A stretch of 64,000 nt of DNA. Origin: Trichoplusia ni (lineage: Eukaryota; Arthropoda; Insecta; Lepidoptera; Noctuidae). Both the position numbers and the translations under genes were made by a program. The notes beneath the pieces are model-generated. The model was given only the letters and a program-made list of their open reading frames with translations. It did no database searches and was not told the DNA's origin. This document shows, in pieces, positions 27,901-40,205 of this stretch (positions within the stretch are counted from its first letter, which is position 1; each line of letters begins with the position of its first letter). The stretch spans positions 4,216,001 through 4,280,000 of the forward strand of contig NC_039479.1 in NCBI RefSeq assembly GCF_003590095.1, written 5' to 3'.

Positions 27901-30900
27901 CCCGGGCTAGTTCGTTTACACAAACAAATAAAATATGAGCCGACAAACCCGGGATTTTGTTCCGCCACCAAAGGGAGCTGATGCCGCGCACTACAAATAT
28001 TAACCCGCGTTATTAATGCAGAACATCGCGACCGGCCAAAGGACAGCGCGCCACAAAAAGACCAAAACCGAAACACAATTTAAAAGAGAATTCTTAAAGA
28101 GCGAAGACGTTGCCCGGCAAAAAGATAATTTGGAGCGTCTGCCCCGGGCTCGCGTTTGTCTTTGCTATTGTGAACTTTTATTTCGCTCACTTTTATGAAT
28201 TATTTTCAGTTGTTTTTATCACCGGCAAATTCAAATGGAAGCTTGGGGCGAGTTCTTTTAGTCCCAAGCGCGGTGTTTGGAATTCTGGGCTTAAACCACC
28301 CTTTTGTTTTAATATTATGTTCGGGCCGAGTACCGCGAATACCTCGGCGACACTTATTCAAATAATTTTGATACAAACAGCCGTCGGTGGAAAAATAAGC
28401 TCGCGCACATGAGGTATCGCATTCAAATGTGTCTGGATGTGTGGGAGGTGAAATACGATTGCAGGAATACTCTTACTCGTGACATTTCAAATTAGTGGAG
28501 TCTGTTTGGCGCGGCACATGTATGGCTTGTTAGCCTGCCTTGTCATGTTAATTCTGGGTGTGAGCTCGCGACTTAAATTGGCGAACACAAGGGTTATTAG
28601 TTAGTTCGGTATCATTGACACGAGCAATTAGTACGTGAACGCGAATACGCCAGTAATTGCATAATTATTCGGAAACCGTCTCGTGGCTTTGTGTGTATTG
28701 ATTCCCGGAGCCTGTAATTTAGTAATACGATATTCGACTGCAGTTTGATACGGCTCCATGTTTGATAGATTGACACCGGCGTGAGTTATGTATACAGGGA
28801 GTAGGGAGGCAATTACACGATACGTGATACATATTCGTGTATATTCTGTGCAGTAAAACTAGTAATAGCAACATGAAACAAAAACGAATTGTTTAGCTAC
28901 AATTTTAAAAACATCCGAGCTTAACTTTATCAAAGGGAGCGTCCGTAGCTAAGATGCACCCGCAGACAATCGCAAATAACAAATTTAAATGAAAGCAGCG
29001 TGAAAAATAAAAGAAACATCACGAAGCTTAAAAATTTACACGCATAGTGAACGTCCGCCCGCCTGTGAGGAATGCTCGTCTCGAGCAAAACAAGCGAATA
29101 ACGCGGACAAACAGTACAGTTGACGAAACGAATGAAAAAGATTCTGAGCAGTCTCAAATCCAACAAACGCAAAAGAGATTACCCACGCTCCAACTGCTTT
29201 CAACTTGTATAAACAAAAAAAGCTCAATTTGCCCGCTTTAAAACAAGGCGCAATTGCCATAGACCGGCAAAGACGGTCGGGGAATATTAAAAACGCTTTT
29301 AAAAAACAACTGAATGTGAGTGCAAGTTATTTGAATTTATATTGTGACAAGTGACGGGAGAGGACGCCGGATTTGGTAAAGGGATTTGTTTGAATAAATT
29401 CTGCTAATAAGCCCTTGTTTATAATAAGTTTTTTTTTGGTTTGAGAACAGTTTCGTATGTCATATGTTTAAAAAGACATTTTTTTTAAATACTTTTTCAA
29501 AAACCATACTTCAATTAAATTTACATAAAGGTAATAAAAATAAAAAATTAGAAAAAAAAACTCCCGAACGCATATACTATCACAAGCCACTACTTTAAAA
29601 TGGCTCGGCTTATTTTTATCTAACATGTCTTCTTAGACAATCGCACATAATTCATCTTTTATACAAAACAAACTAAATTGAAATCTCTCAATCCGAGACC
29701 TACGATGCCACGAACAGACAAACAGACACGTCAAACTTATAACACCCCTCTTTTTGCATCGAGATTTGAAATATACAAAGATTTAAACCTATAAAATAGC
29801 TCAAGACGATATAAGATTTTAAGTTAGCAAGCCAATATCGACAATGTGACATACCCGATACTACAGTAAAAGCAATCCGCCAATTTCATGCCCGAACAAC
29901 AAACGCAGAACTATAGATCAGTAGCAAGTAATTACGCGCCCCCGTTTTGCACAACACTCATTTCCATAGCTAAGGCTAAGCGATCAAGTTACATCGCAAT
30001 ATAAAGCGGGCGCGTATTTTTGTGTTAACCCCCTCTGATTACACACAAATTGAAATAAATTGAATTTTAAACCTAACCGCCTTGAATCTGCGGAACAAGA
30101 GCGGCCTAGCTGTGGAAGGGTTATTTGTTAACTTCAGGGCTGTCATGTTTGGTTTCTTGTAAGATATAACAAATAAGCGTATAAAAACACTTAACATGTA
30201 ATTGTTATAACTTGTGAATTTAAATTATAATTATATTCTTTTATACATACATTTTCAATAAATTTGTTTTAAATTTCTTGTAGATGACATATTATTTAGT
30301 AAAAAAAATATAAATATCGGATCAAAATCACAAATAAAAAGAAAAAAGGAAAAATTTGATGAAATTAAATGATTATGAATGAGCTAAGTTTGAGACAGCC
30401 CTGTTACATTTAAGTCAGTGTAATAGCGGCGATGATTTCTCAGCTCAAACGGTTTCATAACAACCGCGCTGTACCCTCGTCACTCAGCGCTAACTCTGTT
30501 TTCACTTATAAGCTTCGTTTTATCGCCAGCAGCCATCATTCAGATTTGAGAGCCTTTTACTTAAACACTGATTATTTGACTCGAATAATGTGATTCGTAT
30601 TCACCTGGGACATGGTTTCCCACTTTGTTCTAAAACTTTTCTTAATTTTGGGTGTATTCTCCGTTGCTAACAAATAAGTTTTGTTACAAACAAACATCTA
30701 AGTTTAAAATCAATACCTGAATGTCACCAAAACCTTAGTTTCCAAATATGAACATATTACTCGATAGAAATATCAGGTACAGAGTGGTTAGCGATGGTGT
30801 AAATTAGCGGTATAGTTTGAGCGTTGGACAGCGATTCTATTGCATTACTGCGGGGAGCCAGCCTTTATTGCTCAATTTGACTTTATTTAACGCAATTCGC

Positions 30901-32496
30901 AGGCGGGAGGGAGCGCGGGTGTGGGCCACCCCACGTCTCGGCTGACGGCGAACAGATGAGGTCCCACTCCAATCCACTCGGCTCGCGGCAAGCCAGTAGG
31001 TGATCGCAATCTACAGACTAAGACGCCCGAACGCTTTCTAGTATATTTCTTTGCGGTGTCCTCGACGTGAATTCAATCGAGTGTTACGAAATGAGCAAAT
31101 GTACTCCAATACACTGCGGAGACTGGGGCTGTCTGATAAGTAACAACCAGACTACATAAGTACTCTACGTAGCTTCTCTTTACCTCTGAGCAAGGCTACT
31201 TAGTCCAACTTTATGCTTCGTGTAAGTAATGTTCCCGACGCAGCATACTGCAACATTCATACATCGTCGGTATGAAGCCGCGTCTACATTTTGTGCACGT
31301 GCACACAAACTTGCGCTCAACTTCGCGACTATCCAAATTTAATTTAGCCGCCGCAGCCTCACAAGCTCGCCCGCGTTTATTTTGGTTAATTTGCGAACAA
31401 GTTTGTGCTCCAGAGTGATCTCCTTAACCATCATGTTTATTATCTAAGATATAGTATCGAGGCCTCAATCTGGGCGCGCGGAGGGTGTGGGGCTGTCCGT
31501 GGAGGGTGTCATTTTCACGCTGGCATATTGCTCGCCACCGAACCATAATTGAATAATAAAATTGTCGCGAATTTCGGCACTGAGTCCTTTGATTCGTTGC
31601 ATTTGATGGGGACACCGCTCGTTTTATGTAAGATGGGTTTTGTGAGATCGCGATTCGTAAAATGTCGTATCGTGGTTACGATATGGGAGGCGTCATTATT
31701 AGTTAACCTTTTTTTCGGTATTCTTTGGGAAGTTTCGGTAGTAAAATCCGTTTTTATAAAAGTGTTTTTATTCTAGTTATCCCTTACTCATTATCGCGTG
31801 TAAGATATATGGCCCACGTTCCGCTCTCGCACCTGGCCTCCACATACGATATTCGCTGCACAGCCACATCACCCTGTATTCTGCACAGCGTCCTTACAAG
31901 ACTACCTAATTTCCCCACACTGAATACTAAACAAAAATTTCCATTAACCATGCGGTGTTTACAGTGAAATTCTTTTTTCATCAAACGAGATTTATTCCCT
32001 CAAAAATATGTAAAGTTGGGTGTGCGAGACACCTCAGATAGCGGCCGATGGGGGCTGAAATTAAAATAATATCTCAGCATTCGAGTCACGCGAAACATTA
32101 AGTTCGCCCCGCAGTAAACCGCGCCCTTAAGAGCTTCATTCAGAATTAAAATTTGTCGCCTGATCTCTTCCCTGACGTTTGATGGATCACCGACTTGGCT
32201 ATTTTGTTTAACTTCAGGACGTGGAGTTGCCACGTTTAGGCGTCAACGGTTCGCGCCGTCACTCAACACTGCCGTGTAAAATTACGGGAAAACAAATTAA
32301 AAGTTAATTCTAACACATCACTTGTCCGCCGTAATAAAATTAATTGTAAACTGAAAACTTCCTAATGTTTGTTACAACTCATCAAAATCATATTAGCTGT
32401 TTTGTTAATATATTCGTGTGTAATATTAAGTAATTAAACAAATTAATGTTTGTGCCTTACGCGTGCAACGTTGAAGTTAATGAATTTGTCTGTTCT

Positions 32497-32529
32497 GCTA
32501 CGCAAACTCGTAGCATGCTACGACGTAGC
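32497..32529. repeat. Double GCTACG/CGTAGC palindrome
   Basis: The sequence runs GCTACG, six bases, CGTAGC, AT, GCTACG, one base, CGTAGC, so four copies of the same 6-mer alternate in orientation within 33 bases. A related, looser cluster lies at 55929-55980. It may be a fragment of a dispersed repeat family. Confidence 0.6.
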
Positions 32530-32797
32530 AAATAAATCAAAGCCTTAAAGTTACATCAAAAGAAAATAAATGTCTAAATAATATTTGAACTTGGTTTAAT
32601 AAACTAGTAATAGCTTTACAGTGGGTATACACGAACTACAGCGTAATATGATTGCTGAGTATTAACTGCGTCGTAAAAGCGCGCTGGTGGCGGTAAAATA
32701 ATGAATATAAAATGCAGTAAACGAGTTAGAGGGCGTCGGACGGGGAAGACGTTTTTTAAAATCATTTGTAGTTAGTCGGTGTGGCCCACTTGGTATT

Positions 32798-32809
32798 CAA
32801 GATGGCGGC
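32798..32809 (+). promoter_or_regulatory. YY1/Pleiohomeotic-like site
   Basis: CAAGATGGCGGC matches the full YY1 consensus (AANATGGCGGC) and contains the Drosophila Pho core (GCCAT on the other strand). It is a single site in non-coding DNA, so its function is unproven. Confidence 0.35.
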
Positions 32810-33341
32810 CCGAGGCGGCATTGCACATATTTTATATTTATTACCGCCAACAACGGCGCGATGTGTCGTGAAATTGCACCGTCTTCAATATGCACGCACG
32901 CACACGTCTTACTTAATACCGCTTACGAGCAGATAACATGATAATGATATTGAAAGCCGCCGTCTCCCAACTAACAATCCGCACATGTCTGCCACATATA
33001 GCCACAAGGATGTTACGCTCTCGATACGATAGTACGCCAATATGGATTATATTATTTACCATCAATAATTGTTTGTAAATATAATTAGGAGGAGATTCGC
33101 CGGTCACCGAGGCGACGTCTTAATGAATGCTGATGGAATCAATCATCCTATAATGAGATAATCAAACAATGACCCTCGATAATATCATGATACCGCCGGC
33201 GGTGTTGGCACAAGAAATTTGTCGGAACAATATCGCGGGAATCCCTCTGAGGGAACCACCAATTTTAGGGGAAATCGACGAAGATAATTATGTTTGAAGG
33301 TAGTTATTGAGTAGAGTCAACATGCGAGGAGGATTAGCCGC

Positions 33342-33358
33342 CCCGGACGCTGTCCGGG
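33342..33358. repeat. GC-rich palindrome inside a CpG patch
   Basis: CCCGGAC (33342-33348), GCT and GTCCGGG (33352-33358) form a 7-bp stem. The next 45 bases contain further CCGG and GCCGGC palindromes. It is the most GC-dense short patch in the 24-34 kb stretch. No gene is adjacent. Confidence 0.5.
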
Positions 33359-34314
33359 CTCCGTCCGGTCGCCGGCCGCGGTCCGGCCCGGATCAGTGAC
33401 TCGCACGAGGGCACACACTTATGTTGAGATGAGCCTCGATCCTTAATTATCGATATGTCTTATCTTATTAGCTGACATTTCAGACACCGAAATAAACAAA
33501 TGAGTAATAAGAAATATAAATAAAATAAATAAGTACACCATGAAACAACACTCAAATTAAAAAACTTATCGGGGACAAGAATTTGGATACAAATAGCATG
33601 ACATTTAACCGTCGAAATTGTTGACATCCATGGTAACTTGTTCCGTAACTTTACAAATTAAACACTTTTAACAAACTCCTAATAAAATATGATTACGAGT
33701 AATCACATCAGCGATTCAGTTTCTTATTAAACGCGTTCTATGACTTCATTAATTAATAAGCAAAACATACGAATTACGGAATTGGGTTAAACATGAGTTC
33801 GGCACGCGTGGGACCGCCCTAATCACGCGGGTTTGCTAACATATAAATAATTTTCACGCGATATTACTAAGAGCGTGTAAGCCGATAGACGTCTGAGGCC
33901 GTAGCAGTGGCTTTAATTTTGTTGATAGGTAATTTGTGAGCTGTTCCCTGGGGTGTATTTCTTAGCGAATCAACACTAGTGTAATTAACGAATTCATTTA
34001 AAGTTATCGTTGGGATTATTTCGGCGTAACCCTCCATCGCGGTGCTCTTTGATGTGTGCCGGCGGTGCGGCGTGCGGCGGAATGGCGGAGAGGTGGCGTT
34101 TCGGCTTATCGGCGGCTCGGCCCGTCACCCGACTTGTTCGGAGCTTGTAGTCACATGTCACCGCATAATTTAAATCGAGTTAGTTTGATTAATGACTGAA
34201 CAAAATTGTCTTGAGTTACAAGAAGAGACACTATTTATTTTAGGTTGTTATTTGTATTTATAATTGTATTATTTATTATTTCTGGTTTTTAAAACAATAT
34301 TTTTTCTTCCACAG

Positions 34315-34398
34315 GTGGAGAGCTTCATAATCGAGTCGAAAGCAGAACCGAGACTTAAAAAGAAGAGAAAAAGAAGACTTAGAAAGAGAGACACTTGA
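34315..34398 (+). CDS. Possible terminal coding exon of an unidentified gene
   Basis: A strong 3' splice site (TTTTTTCTTCCACAG, ending 34314) is followed by an open frame of 27 codons and a TGA at 34396-34398. In this phase the peptide begins VESFIIESKAEPR and ends in a very basic run (LKKKRKRRLRKRDT), like a nuclear-localisation or heparin-binding tail. The exon is GA-rich, as exonic splicing enhancers often are. AATAAA signals follow at about 35.4 kb. A second phase gives a shorter tail, GELHNRVESRTET. I do not recognise the gene, and its upstream exons were not found. Caution: the GA-rich stretch reads as a polypyrimidine tract on the minus strand, so the signal could also be chance or belong to the other strand. 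Confidence 0.25.
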   Translation: MESFIIESKAEPRLKKKRKRRLRKRDT

Positions 34399-35372
34399 CA
34401 GCTTACCATAAATTCAACTTTGGCATAATTTTAGAGTCAAATATACATAACACGAAAATAGAATATCTAAACACAGTTATCAAAATATTCACTAAACAAT
34501 TCGGTTAACTTTACTTGAGTCAAGTTATTGTCTGAACTGAAACTTTCATAATTATATCCTCTACAATAGTTTATCCAGTCTCAGCTGTTCGTCATTTATT
34601 TTGCAATAATACCATTTGCTTATTGAAATTTAATATTGTTATAAACGACGTTATAAGAAGAAACTCTTTGGGAAATTCATTTTCTTTTTCTTTTCTGGCA
34701 AATTTCTTTTTTTTATGAACATCTATTAAAAATCCGCCAAGAAGAGATATCCCACTGAGTGAAAATTAGAGATAAATCATTCATATAAATCAAAATTTAA
34801 TATTACGTGACTTTAAGAGAAAATTATTTGAGAAATTAATGCAGAATTTTGCCTCTATTTTAGTTTCGTCGAAGAAGGGTATAATGTATAAAGGAGAGTC
34901 TTATAATATCTGGTGTGTTTCGGACGAGTAAATTAGATACTGAGCATCCAAAGGCTAAACGCTGGCGGTGCGTCTCTCGCTTCATTAGCATTTTAATTAC
35001 CTGTCGGGCACCAGTGCTGCCACCTGAACCACTTTGCTAACTCATTTCTGTTTCACTATTAGATATGCATATTTTTTGCTGAACTTTGTGCGGCGGATTT
35101 ATGAAAGATTGTAGTTAAAGAGTTTGAGATAAACAAAGCAGGATTTTGCTGAAGTTTTAATTTAATTTTTGATGTATTGTATTTATTGAAAAGAGCTTCC
35201 TTATGGTAGGAAGATTTTGAAAAAGAATTTGAATTGAAATACATTACAATTAGATAGAATGATAGAATATTGAACGCTAGTAATTGAAATAATTAAATAT
35301 GATAGCGGTAAAAATATAATATAGATTACATTATACAGACTCAAAATATTCAAACTAGTTACTAACAAAAGT

Positions 35373-35477
35373 AATAAAATCAACCAAAGTTTTCCCTTCA
35401 AATCACAAAAAAATAACTTATAAAATTAATAAAACACCCACTTTACTTACTTAAATTAAAAAACCCAGCCAAATAAA
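35373..35477 (+). terminator. Cluster of three AATAAA poly(A) signals
   Basis: AATAAA occurs at 35373-35378, 35428-35433 and 35472-35477, about 1 kb after the stop of the candidate exon at 34315-34398. In DNA this AT-rich the hexamer is common by chance, so the support is the clustering and the position only. Confidence 0.2.
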
Positions 35478-35656
35478 TTTTAAAGATAAATCAAGCCAAC
35501 TTTCCATGTTAAACAAGTCAAATAAGGTTGCAAAACAAAGCCTTCATAAGACTGATTTATTAAAGAACGCTCGCTAATAGTTCCTGTTCCAAAGCTTCTT
35601 TGTTCCAAGCTAGGATTGGCAGTTCGATTATCCTTAGCTCGTGCAAAAAGGCATAT

Positions 35657-35944
35657 AAAAACCGGTCAAGTGCGACTGGGACTTACAACACCGAGGGTTT
35701 CGTACCGTAACAAATTTTCAAGGAAATGGGCATAGATTAAATTTGTGATCATGCGTTGTGTAATGTATTTTTTTTTAATTGTTTTGCTGCATCTACAGAA
35801 ATTGAAAAATTTCAACTTTACAGTTTTTCATGGTTCATGAGAGTAAATCTAACAGACGGACGGTGAGATAGACAGTCGGAAAGTCAATGAAGCTTTATTA
35901 ATAGGTTGCCGTTTTTACCTTACGAGTGCGGGACCCTTAATATT
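35657..35944 (+). mobile_element. Interspersed repeat copy 2, AAACCGGCCAAGTGCGAG family (near full length)
   Basis: This is the best-preserved copy in the window. It opens AAAACCGGTCAAGTGCGACT, then ACCGAGGGTTTCGTACCGT, then AAAATTTCAACTTTACAG, then TTCATGAGAGTAAATCTAAC with AGACGGACGG, and ends AATAGGTTGCCGTTTTTACC followed by GTGCGGGACCCTTAA. These are the successive blocks of a repeat that is abundant in lepidopteran genomes. It has no coding capacity and no clear terminal repeats. Confidence 0.85.
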
Positions 35945-38900
35945 AGTCTGTAATGTCCCAGACTACTTAAGTACGCCGCTGGGAGGGTGCTACGTTAAAT
36001 GAAAACGTCTGAAATATGAGACGCTGTAGATAAAAATGGAGGCGTTATAGTAGAAATTAGTTTTGTTAATTAATATTCTTTGATGCTCTTTTCTTGAGAC
36101 TAGTTAGGTGCGTTTGATTTCTGGAATTTCGGTGAATGATAAGGGCTTTGTATTGTAGGATAAGATAAGGTATTGATTTTATTTTGCTTCTGTTTTATCT
36201 GTTTCGTGTTATCTTGATATTGTTTTCTGTACTTCGGTTCTGTTTAGAATATTGATTGATTACTTTAGTATTTGCATTTTATCGATACCGATCAAATATT
36301 AATTCTGCAACAGTCATTCTTAGAAATTTCTATAGCCTTAATTATGTGATTAAAAAAAAACATTAAAAAGGTCCTTAGAGCTTATTTATAAAGAAATGTG
36401 AAGCCTCTCAAAAATCAGGTTCACAAATACCATGAAACACCAAGCTTCAATTTAAACATAGGATTGTCCCCGGCGTCGCCCGCCTTTACGTCCACTTTAT
36501 TATTTTTAAGTCGTTTCAAGTATTCTCTCGTTCGGAACTTTCACCTTTTCCCCCACAACGAGCCAAAGTTAATTTCTTTTGGTGTATTTTAAAATTAATT
36601 TTGCTTTTGTGGCGACCGCACGCCCCGGGATGAATTGTAAGCGGCCAAATGTTAAAAGCTCTTGATAATAGACCAGAAAAATTGTAAACATTTTAATGCT
36701 TTTGAACGTTATGGGTGTGTTTGTGAGGGATATTAGGCTTTCTTGTCATGAATATCAGTTGTTTCAGCTGTTTTTAAACTTTTTGTATAATTTTTGTGAT
36801 TGAAGAACAAATCTTGAAATAATTATGCCGTCAATTATGTTTGAATTTACACGTACATATATATACGATAAAAATACATAAATAAACCATACCATAAGTT
36901 CACGTTTAAAAAAAACGTGGATCGTATTTAAACCTAGCAAATTAATACCAAAAATTAAAAACAAAAGGATACAGTTGTTGGCAATGTGAACGTGCTGTTA
37001 CTTGTCATAATATTTTAGTTCAGACAATAAAAGCGAATAAATGAACGACACTGTAATCGCCACACGGCGCGGCTGCCGTAAAATACAAAAGGATTGCGAA
37101 CCTAGATTTGTAGACTGTCAAACAATAGTAAACTTTATGTCGAAGTGTTTAAACTTAAAATAGAATGACACGAAACAGGAAAAGATAGAGTAATTTGGAG
37201 ACAAAATATTCTTTTAATTTCATACAGTTTTAATGTATTTTTACAAACGTTTATGTTTGTATTGCTATATATTTTGATTGCAGCGAGATGTTTGGGGTTG
37301 TAACAAGGGTGTAAAATTATGTTAATGGTATTATCTGGCCATTAATTGAATGTAGCATCTGAAACGGGGTTGTAACGTTTATGGGCCAGTTTGAGGTCTA
37401 TTGCTGCTGAGTGTAATATGTAAATGGTTAAATATATTGAATTATAGAGTCAACGTTTTATGTTAACATGAAAAAAGTTCATTCTTGTTTGGAAACTTAA
37501 TTACTTTAACTTACAGACAATGTATTTCTTTATGTATTAGTATAAATTTACTTTATAAAACTTAAATCTATTCAAAGTAACGAAAAAGAACCATTTAGAC
37601 TTTTTCTAATTTGTCGAAAATGACAGTTTAAAGTAAAACTTGAAAATGTACGTATCTGAAAATCTTTATGAGACACTACATTAATATATTTTCTTACTGT
37701 CAACAGGTGGCAAGCAGGACTAATTGTCTTTCATATTTATGAGGCTGCACAACTTCCCGGTCTCGCCGTCTGCACTCAATTTATATAATTTTAGCTTACC
37801 GCCGCTTCTCGACGATTACACTTTAAATTTTTCACTGAAAGTAAAGCACAAGATAAATAAAACGGCTTTATTAATAAGCTTTAGGATAAAATAAAATTCA
37901 TTTTATTTTTTAGAAATCGATTGGAATTCAATAAATTTATATTCTCTAAAAATAGAATTAGATATACTGATGGTCACTATACTAATCCTAGAGTATAGAT
38001 TAATAGGCAATAGTTATATAAAAAAATATTTAATTGTCAAATATGAAACTACAGTTAACGATGTCATCGCATTGTATCTTAAATAACCTTAATCGTCTGA
38101 GCAGGTTACTCGGAGGCGGCGGACGGTACAAAGGGCGCGTGCAACATCAAAGCGTACCGCGCGGATCAAAGAGCCCGCCCTTAGATAACCGAGCCCAGAT
38201 AAAACCTCTGTTATCGGGTAAGCGCCGTTTGATATCTGATTGTCGGATAAAGATGCTATGAAACAAACGTAGGTATGAAGTGTTAATATGTCTTAAGGTT
38301 TACATGAATTATCTTGATATGTTAATTATTGTTTAGTGATCGATGTACTTCAAGAATTTTACGGTACCTTAAAAGTTTTATGCCCATGAAGAATTACTGT
38401 AAACTTAAATTGTGAAAAAATGGGCTTGCTGGACTTGAAACGGAAATAGTCGAAAAAGGCAACTAACAAAATTTTGCAACTATAGAATATGTTTTTAAGC
38501 CCTGTCTACATTCTAATATTTTAATAATAAGAATATAAAAAACAGACAATTGGATATATCTTATTCTTAAATATTTTTGGCAAAATGGAATTGAATAGCC
38601 AGCTTGTTATAATTTACCTCCACCTAGAAATTCACGACACGTCCAACAAAACTGGATCGTTTCGATAAATCGGCGGATGTTCGCCAAACAACGGTAAATC
38701 TCTCTAAAACGCGGTGGTCTCGGCGTTTAATCTCGACAATCAGCTGTATGTCTGTTTCGTTCGGCAGTAAATCCAAATGTTCGCAGTCCGGGCCGGCCGG
38801 ATTACCCGGCCGTGCGCTGTGCCGGATTACCGGCGACCCGTGCGCCGCGCCGCCGAGCGTGCGTGCCGACGCACCCCAACCCGCGATTAGTCCCACTGCC

Positions 38901-39816
38901 CTTCTTGTCTCGTCCCAGTCACAACCGGATCAGACACAGATAAGTATACAAATATTAATTGTGTCATTGTTTAGACATTTGACAGTCTGTTATTCTATTG
39001 TACTGCTAATATTTCAGCAAATTGTGTGACTCTTGTATGACCTTTATTTTAGTCATTGATTACATATTGTATTGGTTATACAATTCGTGTATTTGAACCC
39101 AAAAAGTTTGAATAGGTTTTTATTTATACATAACTTCAAACAATGAATTGTTTACCCGTAATATAACAGAACCTAATAATAACTTATTGTTTCGAGTTCA
39201 GAATTAAATCCACAGAAAACTTGTTCAAATCTGGACTCAAATACACATTTTGTATTAATATTGAAATTCGGTCTTTCTACATTATTGACTAAAATAAAAT
39301 CATAGAACTGATTTCACAATAAACGTGACAGTCTCGTCGAAGGTTTGTGAAACAAACTTTTGACTTGATGAAGTCAATTCAAAGCATTATTTTGTTGAAG
39401 AAGAGAAAGGAGAGTCAACGTTGATACAGAAGTAAGACATAGGAACTAGACACACACGACTCCACTTATGTATCTACGATAAACAATTATGCACTATATT
39501 ACTAAAATTATAAAAAACATCCTTAAGGTTTAGAACAAGCAAACGTTTAATTTTGCCAGACACTAAAGAAATTGATTCAAAGTTTTACATTTGCCTTTGC
39601 AGTTAAATTTCTTCTCCTTAAAAGGTATTAAATCGTAAAAAAAACTAATATATAATTGATTACGATATCAATAATCTGACTCTTTTATTTCCTTACAAAC
39701 AAACTTATTGCAAGTTTAAGTATTGGAAGTATTTAAAGCAAGATTATGATTTTTCACTACATCTGGACTTAGGCCTAGCTATGTATGGCCCAGACCGCGT
39801 TCGAAAACTGTATGAA

Positions 39817-39824
39817 TATAAATG
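39817..39824 (+). promoter_or_regulatory. TATA-like box, possible mir-137 promoter
   Basis: TATAAATG stands about 340 bp upstream of the miR-137 mature sequence. A TCAGA (A at 39841) could act as an initiator, but the spacing of about 24 bp is a little short. The neighbourhood (GCTCCTCGCATACGCTCAGA) is less AT-rich than the DNA around it. The assignment to mir-137 is inference from position. Confidence 0.22.
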
Positions 39825-40104
39825 CTCCTCGCATACGCTCAGAGCCAACATCGGACGAGCAACAATGCAAACAACACTTAATGCAAACAACCTGCAAGAT
39901 ACAAGTTAACAACTATGCATGTAGGAACATCGTGAGTACATAAGTCCAAGCTCGTGTGTCTGGTATCTTAAAGACCCCTTCCAATTGTGTACCCTAGAAA
40001 TCCTTATAGTTATTTTTATTTTTGCTTTTGTCACAATTATTTTGAACGAGAACCTGGAGTAAGGGGATCTACGGAGCTGGTCGCAGAACAGACGAAGAGC
40101 CTTC

Positions 40105-40205
40105 TACTGTAACTTGAAGGTCACGCGTATTCTTGGGGAATTAACACACATTACGAGATGTTATTGCTTGAGAATACACGTAGCTGACAAGGAGTAAATC
40201 ATCAG
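40105..40205 (+). ncRNA. mir-137: microRNA miR-137 precursor
   Basis: The 3' arm carries the entire insect miR-137 mature sequence at 40162-40183 (starts TATTGCTTGAGAATAC, ends CACGTAG), with the seed ATTGCTT that is identical from flies to humans. The 5' arm (from about 40123, ACGCGTATTCTTGGGG) pairs with it: GTATTCTT at 40127-40134 pairs with bases 40077-40070 of the opposing arm counted as 40170-40177, and the stem continues through GU and AT pairs to about 40143/40161, leaving a loop of about 17 bases (40144-40160). Outer pairs ACG/CGT (40123-40125 with 40079-40081 of the arm, that is 40179-40181) complete the Drosha-type stem. miR-137 is a conserved neuronal microRNA that represses mRNAs through seed pairing. 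The strand is set by the mature sequence. It lies between genes, about 3.3 kb from the membralin stop, and appears to be an independent unit. The precursor ends are approximate. Confidence 0.95.
40162..40183 (+). ncRNA. mir-137: Mature miR-137-3p
   Basis: These 22 bases match insect miR-137 as I know it without a mismatch. The base before it is T, so the 23-base form beginning TTATTGCTT, as in vertebrates, is also possible. The star strand would come from about 40123-40144. Confidence 0.93.

Larger units (their letters stand above)
24914..34314. other. Gene desert, third part (no gene recognised)
   Basis: No exon is supported in this 9.4-kb stretch. Frames such as 27593-27805, 28110-28412 (100 codons) and 31725-31967 have no recognisable domain and overlap other frames. 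CpG-rich patches lie near 27590-27710, 28120-28170, 30900-30990, 33320-33420 and 34040-34140. Points described separately are a YY1/Pho-like site (32798-32809), a CTACG/CGTAG double palindrome (32497-32529) and a GC-rich palindrome (33342-33358). Otherwise I see plain AT-rich DNA. Confidence 0.55.
34399..40104. other. Non-coding stretch between the candidate exon and mir-137
   Basis: I see no gene here. If the exon ending at 34398 is real, 34399 to about 35480 would be its AT-rich 3' untranslated region. The stretch contains one lepidopteran repeat copy (35657-35944), CpG-rich patches at 38090-38220 and 38770-38900, and otherwise AT-rich DNA. Frames of 64 to 93 codons at 36398, 36764, 38034, 38624 and 38748 show no recognisable domains. 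Confidence 0.5.

Noticed and set aside
37715..37790. Acceptor-like CTTACTGTCAACAG followed by a 26-codon frame
   Set aside because: The polypyrimidine tract is weak and the peptide unrecognised.
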